Notes: generated from the letters alone by a model not told the origin. 64,000 bases of DNA from Modicisalibacter coralii (GCF_004117855.1 NZ_QWBW01000009.1:171534-235533), one strand, 5' to 3'; positions 51,924 to 60,569 are shown, numbered from the stretch's first letter. Translations and numbers: made by a program.

Positions 51924-53774
51924 TTACAACACGGCCCCGGACGTTTTGGCTTGGGGTACCCGTCCTCCAGGGGTGACCATGCCAGGGTGATAGGTGTTCA
52001 CCAGTTCGATCAGCTCAGCGTAGCCAGGATTGGTAAACACCATGGGATCGTCGAGGTAGTTCATGGCCAGGCCACCACTGAACGGCTGGTGTATAGCACT
52101 GCTATAACCATCGAATTCGAGTGGCTCGATCCCGTAGAGCTTGCACAGCAGCTTGTTGAACACCGGTGAAACCTGCAGCCATGCGTCGCCGACCTTCACC
52201 TCGTTGTACCAGTGGAGGAACACATCTCCGCCGACCAGGTCCTGCAGTTCAGGTGTGGCGATGTGATTGATCACACGGCTAGCCACGACGCGGCAGGCCA
52301 GACCCTGAGAGCGGCAAGCGGTGGCGTACAGTAGCGCCTTGTGCAGGCAGAACCCGCGGCGGTCATTCACGATCTGGCTGGCACGAAGACCCGCGTTGCT
52401 GATGTCGGTATCGAATACCTCATAAGCGATCTTGTCGCGTACGGCGTAAAAAAGCTTCACCGCCGTTTCGCGCTCATCAAGCGGCTCATCACCAAGGGCG
52501 ACGCTGACGAAGGTCTGCACATCGTCGTGCAGGAAGTCGAGCAGCTCGCTATGAGTGCGCTCGACGTCGACCTGTCGCACAACGCGGGTTTCCGAACGGA
52601 CGACCTCTCTACTGGCGATGTCCTCGGCAGGCTTTGCCTTGCCCTGGCTGATCCCCAGCATGGCAGCAATTCGTCCCCGCTGGATCTCGTTGGTGCCCGA
52701 GTAGATGGGGCCAGCCAGTGCGTTACAGACTTCCGTGCCCAGGCCGTTCGAGGCGATATAGCCATACCCGCCATGGATATGAAGGGCGTCGACAGAGGTC
52801 GCCAACGCGTTCTCGCTGACAAACACCTTGGCAATCGCGACTTCGGTGGTGACATCCTTGTTGGCAATCATGCGGTCGGCAACGTGATAGAGCCATTGGC
52901 GGCTCAACTCATAGCGGATTTTCATATCGGCAACCTTGTTGGCGACCGACTGGAAAGAACCGATGGACGTGCCGAACTGGCGCCGTGAGTTGGCATAACG
53001 AACACAGCGGCCCAAGCGACGCTTCATCTCGCCGACGCTGATGATGAAGGAGTAGAGAATCTCTCGCTGCATCACATGGCTGAGCACGAAGAACCCGGCA
53101 CCGCGGCGGCCAACCATGTTCTCCTTGGATACCCGGCAGTTGTCGAGAGCGAGCTCACACAACGGGGATGTGCTCAACCCGACCTTTTCCATGGTGGGTC
53201 CGAGGTGCACACCAGGCAAACGGGTATCCACCAGAAAGGCGGAGACACAGTCGGCGGTAGCCGCCTGGCTGGTCTTGGCGTAGACCACTATCACGTCAGC
53301 GACCGAACCGTTGGTCACGAAAGCCTTGTGGCCATTGATTACGAAGTCATCACCGTCCTCATGTGCAACGGTGGTCATGCTCAGAGCATCTGATCCGGCA
53401 TTGGGTTCGCTGATGGCGTGGGCGCCGATCAGTTGTCCAGCGACCAGCTCATCCATGTACCGCCCCTTGAGTTCGGGGCTTCCGAACTTGTCGAGCGCAG
53501 TTATGGTACTGGCCAGGTGGGTGGCGACAGAAAAGGCTAAGCCAGAGTCCTTGCAGACTTCGCCGAGCCTCTCGAGCGATGCCATGGTCGACAGAATGGC
53601 CTCGCGCTTTGACTCGGCATTGGCAGCACGCCGGAAAATCCCGGAACTGGAGACTGCCTGCCACTTCTCACGCGGGAACTCACTGTCCGTGGGGTACTCC
53701 ACATCTAGGGCTCGGGCAATGGCGTCGATCGATGCCCGAGCCTGTTGCGTAACCTGTTTGTCCTGATAAGGCAT
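51924..53774 (-). CDS. Acyl-CoA dehydrogenase fused to transglutaminase-like domain
   Basis: The 616-residue protein begins MPYQDKQVTQ at ATG 53774; an in-frame extension to 53846 is not supported. Residues 1-380 are a complete acyl-CoA dehydrogenase: AISEPNAGSDA (120-130), AFVTNGSVADVIVVYAKT (151-168), SRRQFG (263-268) and IYSGTNEIQRG (357-367). The usual base in the IYEGT motif is Ser359, but Glu238 aligns with the catalytic Glu254 of isovaleryl-CoA dehydrogenase at the same distance to the RxxFG motif. Residues about 400-616 are a transglutaminase-like domain with C476 (RRGFCLHKA) and H521 (HWYNEV). I know of no standard protein with this fusion. The substrate is probably a carrier-protein thioester. 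Confidence 0.88.
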   Translation of the reverse strand: MPYQDKQVTQQARASIDAIARALDVEYPTDSEFPREKWQAVSSSGIFRRAANAESKREAILSTMASLERLGEVCKDSGLAFSVATHLASTITALDKFGSPELKGRYMDELVAGQLIGAHAISEPNAGSDALSMTTVAHEDGDDFVINGHKAFVTNGSVADVIVVYAKTSQAATADCVSAFLVDTRLPGVHLGPTMEKVGLSTSPLCELALDNCRVSKENMVGRRGAGFFVLSHVMQREILYSFIISVGEMKRRLGRCVRYANSRRQFGTSIGSFQSVANKVADMKIRYELSRQWLYHVADRMIANKDVTTEVAIAKVFVSENALATSVDALHIHGGYGYIASNGLGTEVCNALAGPIYSGTNEIQRGRIAAMLGISQGKAKPAEDIASREVVRSETRVVRQVDVERTHSELLDFLHDDVQTFVSVALGDEPLDERETAVKLFYAVRDKIAYEVFDTDISNAGLRASQIVNDRRGFCLHKALLYATACRSQGLACRVVASRVINHIATPELQDLVGGDVFLHWYNEVKVGDAWLQVSPVFNKLLCKLYGIEPLEFDGYSSAIHQPFSGGLAMNYLDDPMVFTNPGYAELIELVNTYHPGMVTPGGRVPQAKTSGAVL

Positions 53775-53820
53775 AGAGCAATGCGTCCTTTCGGTAGCTG
53801 CTGAAGAGTTGAGGCAAGTC

Positions 53821-54198
53821 TTAGTATTGCGAAAAGCCGTCGGCACTCAGCTTGTGGCGCTCTTCTCCGGTAAGGGGCGGGTTGAACACGCTAACCAGGT
53901 GCATGTCTTCGCCATCGTCGGCCTTCAGGATGTGTGGGTCGTGCTGATCGAGCACATAAATGGAGCCCGGCTCAATGAAGTGATGCTCACTGCCGTCGGC
54001 GGAAAGTACGCTGCCACGACCGGAGATACAGTAGCAGGCCTCGAGGTGACGTCGATACTGTAGGCGTGACTCCGAGCCGGCATTAACCACGGTATGGGCA
54101 ACAGTGAAGCCCATGCCGTCCTGCTCGGTCAGCATGCGATGGCTGGTTCCGTTGCCCCATTGGATGCCGGCGATATCGTTGCGCTTACGTGTGAACAT
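53821..54198 (-). CDS. EctC-like (ectoine synthase family) cupin
   Basis: The 125-residue protein matches ectoine synthase through YRRHLEACYCISGRGSV, IEPGSIYVLDQHDPHILKAD, MHLVSVFNPPLTGEERHK. The iron ligands of EctC (Glu57, Tyr84, His92) correspond to Glu53, Tyr81 and His89. EctC closes a ring by dehydration of N-acetyl-diaminobutyrate. No ectA or ectB is adjacent, so this copy probably performs a related cyclisation in the island pathway. ATG 54198 follows AAGGAGA. Confidence 0.87.
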   Translation of the reverse strand: MFTRKRNDIAGIQWGNGTSHRMLTEQDGMGFTVAHTVVNAGSESRLQYRRHLEACYCISGRGSVLSADGSEHHFIEPGSIYVLDQHDPHILKADDGEDMHLVSVFNPPLTGEERHKLSADGFSQY

Positions 54199-54269
54199 GA
54201 GGGTTCTCCTTTCGAGTAATGTCTGTCGTGATTTTGGGGGTAGAACGGGTGAGTTATTTCGGCTTGGGC

Positions 54270-54527
54270 TCAGACAACGCCACTGACCGTGTGCTTTTCG
54301 ATGAAGGCCTTGACCTTGTCGACCGAATTGAAGTCTTCAGGCGCGATTTCTATGTCGGCGATCGGGATGTCGTACTCCTCTCCAATCCAGGCGACGAGAC
54401 GGACCAGCGACAAACTGTCGATGATGCCGGTACCCAGAAGGTCGGCATCGGTCGGCAAGGTTGCCGGATCCACATCCGGGGCCAGTTCTTCACAGATGTA
54501 CCTTTTGATGCTCTGTTCATGAGTCAT
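54270..54527 (-). CDS. Acyl/peptidyl carrier protein
   Basis: The 85-residue acidic four-helix protein has the phosphopantetheine motif GIIDSLSLVRLV, with Ser38 in Asp-Ser-Leu. It starts at ATG 54527, overlapping the stop of the adenylation gene (ATGA). That coupling indicates the two work together: the adenylation enzyme loads this carrier and later enzymes act on the tethered acyl or aminoacyl group. No phosphopantetheinyl transferase is in the window, so one encoded elsewhere would be needed. Confidence 0.92.
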   Translation of the reverse strand: MTHEQSIKRYICEELAPDVDPATLPTDADLLGTGIIDSLSLVRLVAWIGEEYDIPIADIEIAPEDFNSVDKVKAFIEKHTVSGVV

Positions 54528-56026
54528 ACGGATTCGCTCCCTTGTGGCTGGATGAATTGGGCGAGTGATTTCCGATCCGGCTTGCCGGTCGAGGTCGTGG
54601 GAAGTGGGTTTTCATGAAAATGAAAACGCCGAGGCACGGAGGTTTGGGGTAAGTGCTGAGCGCAGTAGATGCGCATGGCCATGCCATCAAGCGAGTGGCC
54701 GGAGCTGGGCTCGACCACGGCATGCAGGATGACGCCAGCAATCTCATCGTTCACCGGGATCACTACGGCGTTTTTAACGATCGGCATCTTGGCCAGGGCC
54801 TGCTCAATGTCTTGCAAGTTGGTACGTACGCCGCGCACTTTGACGATGAAGTCTTTGCGGCCGAGCAGATTCAGCTGCCCATGCTCGTCTCGAGCAACCC
54901 GGTCACCCGTGCGGTAATAGGTGTGATACCCGTCTTGCTCGGGATAGAAAGCCTTGGCTGTCAGACTGGGGTCGGTGTAGCCGTGGGCAAGGAAGGGCGT
55001 CGAGGTGTGCAATTCACCTTCACCAGGGCCGGCGAGCTCGCTGCCATCTTCCGTCACGATGCGATAGGCCACACCGGTAATTGGGCCGCCCAACGGCAGT
55101 CGCTCATGGCGCACAATGGCCTGGGCATCCGCCGAATAAACGAAGCTATCGTTGGTTTCGGTACAGCCATAGATGTTGTGAAACGTTGCTTGTGGGAAGG
55201 CGGCTGCAACTCGTTCCCGTAAGGCTTGGGGAGTTGTGTCACCGGTGAACACCACATGCCGCACCCTGTCCATGACCTGCACGTAGTGTTCCCCGGCTGG
55301 GCAGAGCAAGTTGTAAAACATCGGCACTGCTTGAATGAGATCGGGGCGCTGTTGATGGACCAGGCGGCGGAGGTAATCTGACTGGGTTGCACGTGCAGTA
55401 TCGGCCAGGATCACGGTGGCGCCTTGCATGAGAGGCGTCCAGATTTCGAGCAGGCTCAGGTCGAAGTTGAGCGGGGCATAGCTTAGGACACGGCTATCCC
55501 GGCGCACCTGGAAATACTCGGCCCCCCAGCCGAAGAAGGCATTCACTCCCTCGGCGCTGAGCTCGACGACCTTGGGGATGCCCGTGGAGCCCGAAGTGGT
55601 CAGCATGAGCGGACAGGTGGCGTCAGCGTAGGCGCTGGGGATAGCTTCCTGGATCGCGGCGGGTACTTTCACCGCAATGCTTGGCCCGTCTGAATTGCTT
55701 TCGGCTGATAGCTCGCAAAACACGCCAGCAGAGGAGAACATAGTAGGTTTGACGGTGTCGCCCAGCCCAGGCGAAACTGCCAGCGGTGTGTGACCTCGCT
55801 TGCCCAAGGCCAGCATGAGCGCCAGAGTTTCTACCGTCTTGTCCGCGGTGACTGCAATCGCCACGTTGGTAGGTAAATGGAGCGTGGCCAAGGCCGTTTC
55901 GTATTGCGAAATCCGAGACCAAAACTGACCATAGTTCCAGGCAGTCGTATCCGTGAGCAAGGCAATCGCTTTGGGATAGTGAGCCGCACTGTCCGCGAGT
56001 GATGTGAGCAGAAGAGGCAGTTTCAT
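54524..56026 (-). CDS. Stand-alone amino acid adenylation domain enzyme
   Basis: The 500-residue protein is a full A domain: A3 LTTSGSTGIPK (142-152), A4 with Asp189 (LNFDLSLLEIW), A5 NIYGCTETND, A7 YRTGDR, A8 GRKDFIVKVRGVRTNLQDIE and A10 PTTSTGKPDRKSL with the catalytic Lys. The conserved Asp in A4 normally binds the alpha-amino group, so the substrate is probably an amino acid. It would form an aminoacyl-AMP and transfer it to the adjacent carrier, like PltF/RedM or DltA. First gene of the island operon; no strong ribosome site. Confidence 0.9.
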   Translation of the reverse strand: MKLPLLLTSLADSAAHYPKAIALLTDTTAWNYGQFWSRISQYETALATLHLPTNVAIAVTADKTVETLALMLALGKRGHTPLAVSPGLGDTVKPTMFSSAGVFCELSAESNSDGPSIAVKVPAAIQEAIPSAYADATCPLMLTTSGSTGIPKVVELSAEGVNAFFGWGAEYFQVRRDSRVLSYAPLNFDLSLLEIWTPLMQGATVILADTARATQSDYLRRLVHQQRPDLIQAVPMFYNLLCPAGEHYVQVMDRVRHVVFTGDTTPQALRERVAAAFPQATFHNIYGCTETNDSFVYSADAQAIVRHERLPLGGPITGVAYRIVTEDGSELAGPGEGELHTSTPFLAHGYTDPSLTAKAFYPEQDGYHTYYRTGDRVARDEHGQLNLLGRKDFIVKVRGVRTNLQDIEQALAKMPIVKNAVVIPVNDEIAGVILHAVVEPSSGHSLDGMAMRIYCAQHLPQTSVPRRFHFHENPLPTTSTGKPDRKSLAQFIQPQGSESV

Positions 56027-56056
56027 CGGGGGAGCCCATCCAAGAGTAAGCTATTA

Positions 56057-56080
56057 ATTTGCTTGTATGCGCAAGCAAAT
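56057..56080. promoter_or_regulatory. MarR operator 1
   Basis: Perfect inverted repeat ATTTGCTTG-N6-CAAGCAAAT, 31 bases upstream of the adenylation gene start. The size and TTGC-type half-sites suit a MarR/SlyA dimer. Confidence 0.75.
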
Positions 56081-56110
56081 TTAGATTAGCTATTCATGCA
56101 CAAGGCGTCA

Positions 56111-56134
56111 ATATGCTTGTGCATGCAATCAAAT
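56111..56134. promoter_or_regulatory. MarR operator 2
   Basis: ATATGCTTG-N6-CAATCAAAT matches operator 1 with one change in each half-site. It is centred 54 bases away, about five helical turns, so two dimers could bind on the same face. Confidence 0.7.
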
Positions 56135-56389
56135 GAATTTTTCTTTGCATTTTTCTTTCGTGGATGCTAAAGCAAGGATGTGTGTTAAGTACATGAAAAT
56201 TAATATTTTTTGCTATGCATGTCGGTGGTGAGCGATACGATAGAAGGGGGAGTCTGTCTTTAGCACCAAAAGATATGGCAAAAGGCTTACACGGATTGAG
56301 GTTCAGGCTGACAAGGGGATAAGAATTTGGCTAAAATATGCATGTACAACTAATATCTATAACGATATTCCTAAATTTTGACAGCTTAG

Positions 56390-56836
56390 ATGAGAACAGC
56401 GATGCCCCCGAAATCGGTAGTTTGGCAGCAGGTGAGGAATGTCTTCGAATTGGTCGAGAACCAGTTGGCGAAAGCGCTCCAGAGTGAGTATGGCTTGGGG
56501 CTGACGGAGTATCGTGCTCTCCAATTGCTAGATGCGGCACCAGATTCGGAGCTGCGCATGCAGGAATTGGCCCGGCGACTGGGATTGAACCAGAGTTCTG
56601 TCACTCGTCTGGTCGAGCGGATGGAGCGTAATCAATACACCATCCGTGATGTGTGCCCCAATGATAAGCGTGGAGTTTATACCGTTATTACAGAGCGTGG
56701 TCATCAGATTCAGAAAGAAGCAGGAAAGGATTTCGATGCTTTCCTGAACGCAGCCCTTTTAGAAGCTGGCAGCCAACCCGGCAATAGCCACATCGTTAGC
56801 TGTCTGCATCGAATGCTCCAGCAGTCAGCCATCTGA
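56390..56836 (+). CDS. MarR/SlyA-family regulator of the island operon
   Basis: The 148-residue protein has a winged helix: MQELARRLGLNQSSVTRLVE, RMERNQYTIRDVCPNDKRGV and YTVITERGHQIQ. Its wing (CPNDKRGVYTVIT) fits the MarR pattern. A second ATG at 56402 (MPPKSVVWQQVRN) is a possible start. It is divergent from the nine-gene operon and very probably represses it, with relief by the pathway product or precursor. Confidence 0.9.
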   Translation: MRTAMPPKSVVWQQVRNVFELVENQLAKALQSEYGLGLTEYRALQLLDAAPDSELRMQELARRLGLNQSSVTRLVERMERNQYTIRDVCPNDKRGVYTVITERGHQIQKEAGKDFDAFLNAALLEAGSQPGNSHIVSCLHRMLQQSAI

Positions 56837-56862
56837 GCTTGCGCTCGACGCGTTTTCTCTGA

Positions 56863-57966
56863 TCAGCAAGGACTGGGTAAGGCACTAGGGAGGCTTTCCA
56901 CATCGGTGCCGTCTCGCCATTCCTGAATCAACTGGCTCACGAGTTCGCCGGCGGGGAATTCGCGTGCCAGTGGCGCGCTCTGGCCGGCCCAGTGTGCCGC
57001 GAATTCATGATGGCCGAGGCCGGCTGCCGCCGCGTTGAGCCGCTTGGCCGCGTCGTACGCCACGGGGTAAGCGGGGGGCATAGTTTCGGGCATGGCATCG
57101 GCATGGCGAATCAGGCGATTGAGGATGCCGCGCGCCGGGCGCCCGGACAGCGTCGTGGTCATGCGGGTCGTCTCGGCGCGTTCGCTCTTGAGGGTCGAGC
57201 AATAGCCGTCGTTGGCCGCCGATTCGGGGCACAGGATAAAGGCCGTCCCCAGTTGGGCGGCAGATGCACCCAGCGCCAGGGCCGCCCGGATGCCCTGGCC
57301 ATCCATGATACCGCCGGCCGCGACGATCGGCAGGGCCAACTCCTTGACCAGCCGGCGAACGAGCACGGCCATGCTCAATCGTTCATCGTCGGCCTGCGGA
57401 TCGAAGCAGCCGCGATGTCCGCCCGCTTCATCGCCCTGGGCCACGATTGCGTCGACGCCCCGCGCCTGGATCTCTCTCGCCTCCTGCAGGTTGGTCGCCG
57501 TCGCCAGCGTGTAGATGCCGGCCTCCCGCAGGGCGCGTATCCGCGCCTCGGACGGCAAGCCGAAATGAAAGCTGACCACGGCGGGGCGCGTCTCGAGCAG
57601 CATCTCGAAGGCCGCCTCGTCCTCCAAGAAGCTGCGGTAGATCTCCTCGAGCCCGGTCGGCGGCTCACCGCCACTTTCCCGGAACAGCGGTGCCAGGTGC
57701 GCGAGCCAGGCCGCTTCCCGGGCCGCGTCGCGCACTGCCGGGGCATGGCAGAAGACGTTGACGTTGAACGGGCGGGATGTCAGCGCTTGGGTCCGTTCGA
57801 TCATTGACCGGGCCTGCTCGACGCTGCTGGCGCCGATGCCCAGGGAACCCAGGCCGCCGGCATTCGACACGGCTGCTGCCAACTCCGGCGTGGCCACGCC
57901 AGCCATCGGCGCCTGGATGATGGGCTGAATGCCGAGCCGGTCGGTCAGGGGATTCGACGATGTCAT
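56863..57966 (-). CDS. Nitronate monooxygenase family flavoenzyme
   Basis: The 367-residue protein starts at ATG 57966 ([20 protein letters not shown]), eight bases after GGAGG. The longer frame from 58005 has a poorer start. FMN-barrel motifs include [40 protein letters not shown], the [16 protein letters not shown] signature and [20 protein letters not shown]. It would oxidise propionate-3-nitronate or related nitronates. It is divergent from a LysR gene with a palindrome between them. Confidence 0.92.
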   Translation of the reverse strand: MTSSNPLTDRLGIQPIIQAPMAGVATPELAAAVSNAGGLGSLGIGASSVEQARSMIERTQALTSRPFNVNVFCHAPAVRDAAREAAWLAHLAPLFRESGGEPPTGLEEIYRSFLEDEAAFEMLLETRPAVVSFHFGLPSEARIRALREAGIYTLATATNLQEAREIQARGVDAIVAQGDEAGGHRGCFDPQADDERLSMAVLVRRLVKELALPIVAAGGIMDGQGIRAALALGASAAQLGTAFILCPESAANDGYCSTLKSERAETTRMTTTLSGRPARGILNRLIRHADAMPETMPPAYPVAYDAAKRLNAAAAGLGHHEFAAHWAGQSAPLAREFPAGELVSQLIQEWRDGTDVESLPSALPSPC

Positions 57967-58008
57967 GGGAACGGCCTCCACGAGTACGGGAACGATGGCT
58001 TTCATTTG

Positions 58009-58023
58009 TTCTCAATTTGAGAA
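58009..58023. promoter_or_regulatory. Candidate LysR operator
   Basis: TTCTCA-ATT-TGAGAA is a perfect inverted repeat midway between the divergent nitronate monooxygenase and LysR starts, and contains a T-to-A pair as in LysR motifs. Confidence 0.55.
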
Positions 58024-58058
58024 TAAAATAGACCAATGAATTTCAAAAGGCGAACGAT

Positions 58059-58928
58059 GTGGATCTGGAAACCCTGAAAATCTTCGAGGCCGTCGCCGCC
58101 GAGTTGAGCGTGACCCGCGCCGCCGCGCGGCTCGGGCGTGCGCCTTCCAACGTCACGACGCGCATACAACAGCTGGAGGCGGAGCTGGGCGCAGAGCTGT
58201 TCATTCGCCTCGGCAAGCGCATCACGCTCTCGACGGCGGGGCAGCGCTTTCTGACCTACGCACAGCGCCTGCTGGCGCTGGAGGACGAGGCCCGGCAGGC
58301 CGTGGGCGGTAGCGCTGGCGGCAGCCTGCGCATCGGCAGCATGGAAAGCACGGCGGCCAGTCGGCTGCCGGCGCCGCTGGCGGCCTTCAATCGCGCCCAT
58401 CCGGCGGTCCGGATCGAGGTCAGTACCGGCCCCACGGGGCCGCTGGTGGAGCAGGTGCGCGACGGGCGGCTGGACGGCGCCTTCGTGGCACTGCCCGCCG
58501 AGCTGGAGGATGCCGCCAGCCTGGCCGAGATGGGGCTGCAAAGCGCGCCGGTCTGGGAGGAATCGCTGCTGCTGCTGTTGCCGCCCGCCGACGCCGGGGC
58601 CACCGCACCGGCGGAACTACGCACTCGCACCCTGGCGGCCTTCAAGCCGGGCTGCACGTATCGAGCCCTGGCGGAGGATCGGCTCGGCATCGTCGCCGGA
58701 AGTGAGTGGCGCGTTCAGGAGCTGGGGTCCTACCACGCCATGATGGCGGCCGTCGCCGCCGGATCCTGCGTCACTCTGCTGCCGCGCAGCGTGCTGGACG
58801 TGAGCCGTGTGGCGGATGACCTGGCCACGCTGGCGATGGGCAGCGTCACCACGCATCTGCTGTGGCGCTCTGGCTACGAGACGCCTGCGTTCCAGGCATT
58901 CGCGGGTCAGTTCCTGGGGGAGGCATGA
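58059..58928 (+). CDS. LysR-family regulator
   Basis: The 289-residue protein starts at GTG 58059 (MDLETLKIFEAVAAELSVTR). HTH residues about 3-60 show the normal LysR pattern with APSNVTTRIQQLEAELGAEL. The effector domain begins near GGSLRIGSMESTAASRLPAP. Its stop overlaps the start of the MFS gene (ATGA), an unusual coupling of a regulator and its likely target transporter. It may also control the divergent nitronate monooxygenase gene. Confidence 0.92.
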   Translation: MDLETLKIFEAVAAELSVTRAAARLGRAPSNVTTRIQQLEAELGAELFIRLGKRITLSTAGQRFLTYAQRLLALEDEARQAVGGSAGGSLRIGSMESTAASRLPAPLAAFNRAHPAVRIEVSTGPTGPLVEQVRDGRLDGAFVALPAELEDAASLAEMGLQSAPVWEESLLLLLPPADAGATAPAELRTRTLAAFKPGCTYRALAEDRLGIVAGSEWRVQELGSYHAMMAAVAAGSCVTLLPRSVLDVSRVADDLATLAMGSVTTHLLWRSGYETPAFQAFAGQFLGEA

Positions 58929-60055
58929 GCCGGCTTCCCGCATGGATACGCTCCGCCATCGACGCGGCGCTGGTCATGGCCATCGGCATGGGGTTCGGCC
59001 GTTTCGCCTACACGGCGCTCTATCCGCACATAGTGGAGGAGGGCGTGCTGAGCCTGAGCGGCGGCAGCCTGGCGGCGTCCGCCAACTACGCGGGCTATCT
59101 GATCGGGGCGCTGCTGGCGGTCAAGGCCCGGCCGGCGAGCGCCCATCGCTTCTGCCTGTGGGCGGTGGCAGGCACGGCGGCGTGCCTCGCCCTGCTGGCC
59201 GTGCTCGATGCCACCTGGGCCATCGTCGCCATGCGCGGTATCGCTGGCATTTTCAGCGCCATCTCCATGGTCGCCGCCTCGGTGTGGCTGCTCGAGCACC
59301 GCCAACACCTGCAGGGCGCGCCGCTGCTTTACGCCGGGGTAGGCGTCGGCATTGCCCTGTCGGCCGAACTCGTCGTGGTGGCGTCGCGGCTGGGGCTGGA
59401 GAGCCCGGGGCTGTGGCTGATGCTCGGCGTCAGCAGCCTCGTGCTGGGCGGCCTGGCCGTGCCGGGGCTGACGACCAGCACAGCACCCGAGTGGCCTTCT
59501 TCGACGGTGCCACGGCAGGGCGAGGTGGTCAGGGCGTTGCCGCTGGTGACGATCTATGGCCTGGCGGGCTTCGGCTACATCATCACCGCGACCTATCTGC
59601 CGTTGCTGGTCAAGACGGCGTTGCCCGACGTCGATTCCGCCCACGTCTGGGCAGTGTTCGGCCTGGGTGCTGCGCCGTCGTGTTTTCTCTGGCATCGCCT
59701 GCATCGGCGTTTCGGCACCCGGCGCTCACTGGCAGGGAACCTGGGCCTCCAGGCGTTCGGCGTCGTGCTGCCCATCCTGGTGCCCGGCGGTGTGGGCTAC
59801 CTGGCCAGCGCCTTGCTGGTCGGCGGCACCTTCATGGGCACCGTGACCATCGCCATGCCGGCGGCACAGCAGGCCGCCCGTCGCGCTCGCGGCAACCTGC
59901 TGGCCGGCATGACCCTGACCTACAGTATCGGTCAGATCATCGGCCCCCTGGCCGCCACCGGCCTCCACGCCATTAGCCACAGTTTCCAGGGCGCTCTGCT
60001 GGCCGCCGGCGCTGCGCTCCTGGTCGGGGCCAGCATGAGTCTTGCCGCGCTGTGA
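58925..60055 (+). CDS. YbfB/YjiJ-family MFS transporter
   Basis: The 376-residue protein starts at ATG 58925, within the LysR stop. Twelve hydrophobic segments include the N-terminal MAIGMGFGRFAYTALYPHIV motif and SLAASANYAGYLIGALLAVK, the YbfB-family signatures. Translation is coupled to the LysR gene. The substrate is unknown; the neighbouring nitronate monooxygenase suggests a nitro-compound or a related toxic metabolite. Confidence 0.92.
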   Translation: MSRLPAWIRSAIDAALVMAIGMGFGRFAYTALYPHIVEEGVLSLSGGSLAASANYAGYLIGALLAVKARPASAHRFCLWAVAGTAACLALLAVLDATWAIVAMRGIAGIFSAISMVAASVWLLEHRQHLQGAPLLYAGVGVGIALSAELVVVASRLGLESPGLWLMLGVSSLVLGGLAVPGLTTSTAPEWPSSTVPRQGEVVRALPLVTIYGLAGFGYIITATYLPLLVKTALPDVDSAHVWAVFGLGAAPSCFLWHRLHRRFGTRRSLAGNLGLQAFGVVLPILVPGGVGYLASALLVGGTFMGTVTIAMPAAQQAARRARGNLLAGMTLTYSIGQIIGPLAATGLHAISHSFQGALLAAGAALLVGASMSLAAL

Positions 60056-60089
60056 CGTTTTCCCATCCGGCCCTGTAAAGGAGTCCGCC

Positions 60090-60569
60090 GTGCAAACCGC
60101 CGATCCCGATGTCTTCGTCCCGATCAACGATCTGCTGTGTCGTTTCTTCCACTGCTTCGACCGGCGCGACTGGCCCGCGATGACCGAGTGCCTCATGCCC
60201 GAAGTGTCGATCGACTACGCCTCCTCGGGGCGGGAGCCGCCGTCGACGATGCCCGGCGAGGCGTTCGTCAGGCGCCGTCAGGCGGCCGCCGACACCCTGA
60301 CCAAGCAACACAGCTTCTCCAACCTGCGGGTCACCCAGGATTCCGATGGCCACGTGGCCATCGCCAGCTGCCACTACCTGATCCTGCGGTTCGAGCTGTC
60401 GCGGGAGCTTGCGGCCGGCGAGGAGAACGTCTTTCATTCCTGTGGCAGCTATGAATTCCAGCTGTGCCAGGTGAGGGGCGAATGGAAGATAGCGGGCATC
60501 AAGCAGCAGGCGCTGCAGAGCTGGGGCAATGCCAGCCTGCATGCCGGCTCGGCTCAGGGGAAGGCGTGA
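60090..60569 (+). CDS. SnoaL-like NTF2-fold protein
   Basis: The 159-residue protein starts at GTG 60090, six bases after AAAGGAG. The pattern NDLLCRFFHCFDRRDWPAMT, CLMPEVSIDYASSG, the central HSFSNLRVTQDSDGHVAIAS and SYEFQLCQVRGEWKIAGIKQ belongs to the SnoaL_4/scytalone dehydratase-like group. Catalytic activity cannot be inferred. It lies 34 bases downstream of the MFS gene, probably in the same transcript. Confidence 0.87.
   Translation: MQTADPDVFVPINDLLCRFFHCFDRRDWPAMTECLMPEVSIDYASSGREPPSTMPGEAFVRRRQAAADTLTKQHSFSNLRVTQDSDGHVAIASCHYLILRFELSRELAAGEENVFHSCGSYEFQLCQVRGEWKIAGIKQQALQSWGNASLHAGSAQGKA

Larger units (their letters stand above)
56027..56389. promoter_or_regulatory. AT-rich divergent control region of the island operon
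   Basis: This region separates the adenylation gene (minus) and the MarR gene (plus) and has no gene. It is very AT-rich; a sampled 60-base line is about 32% GC. It contains the two MarR-type palindromes listed separately and several A/T tracts that could supply -10/-35 elements. Confidence 0.6.
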
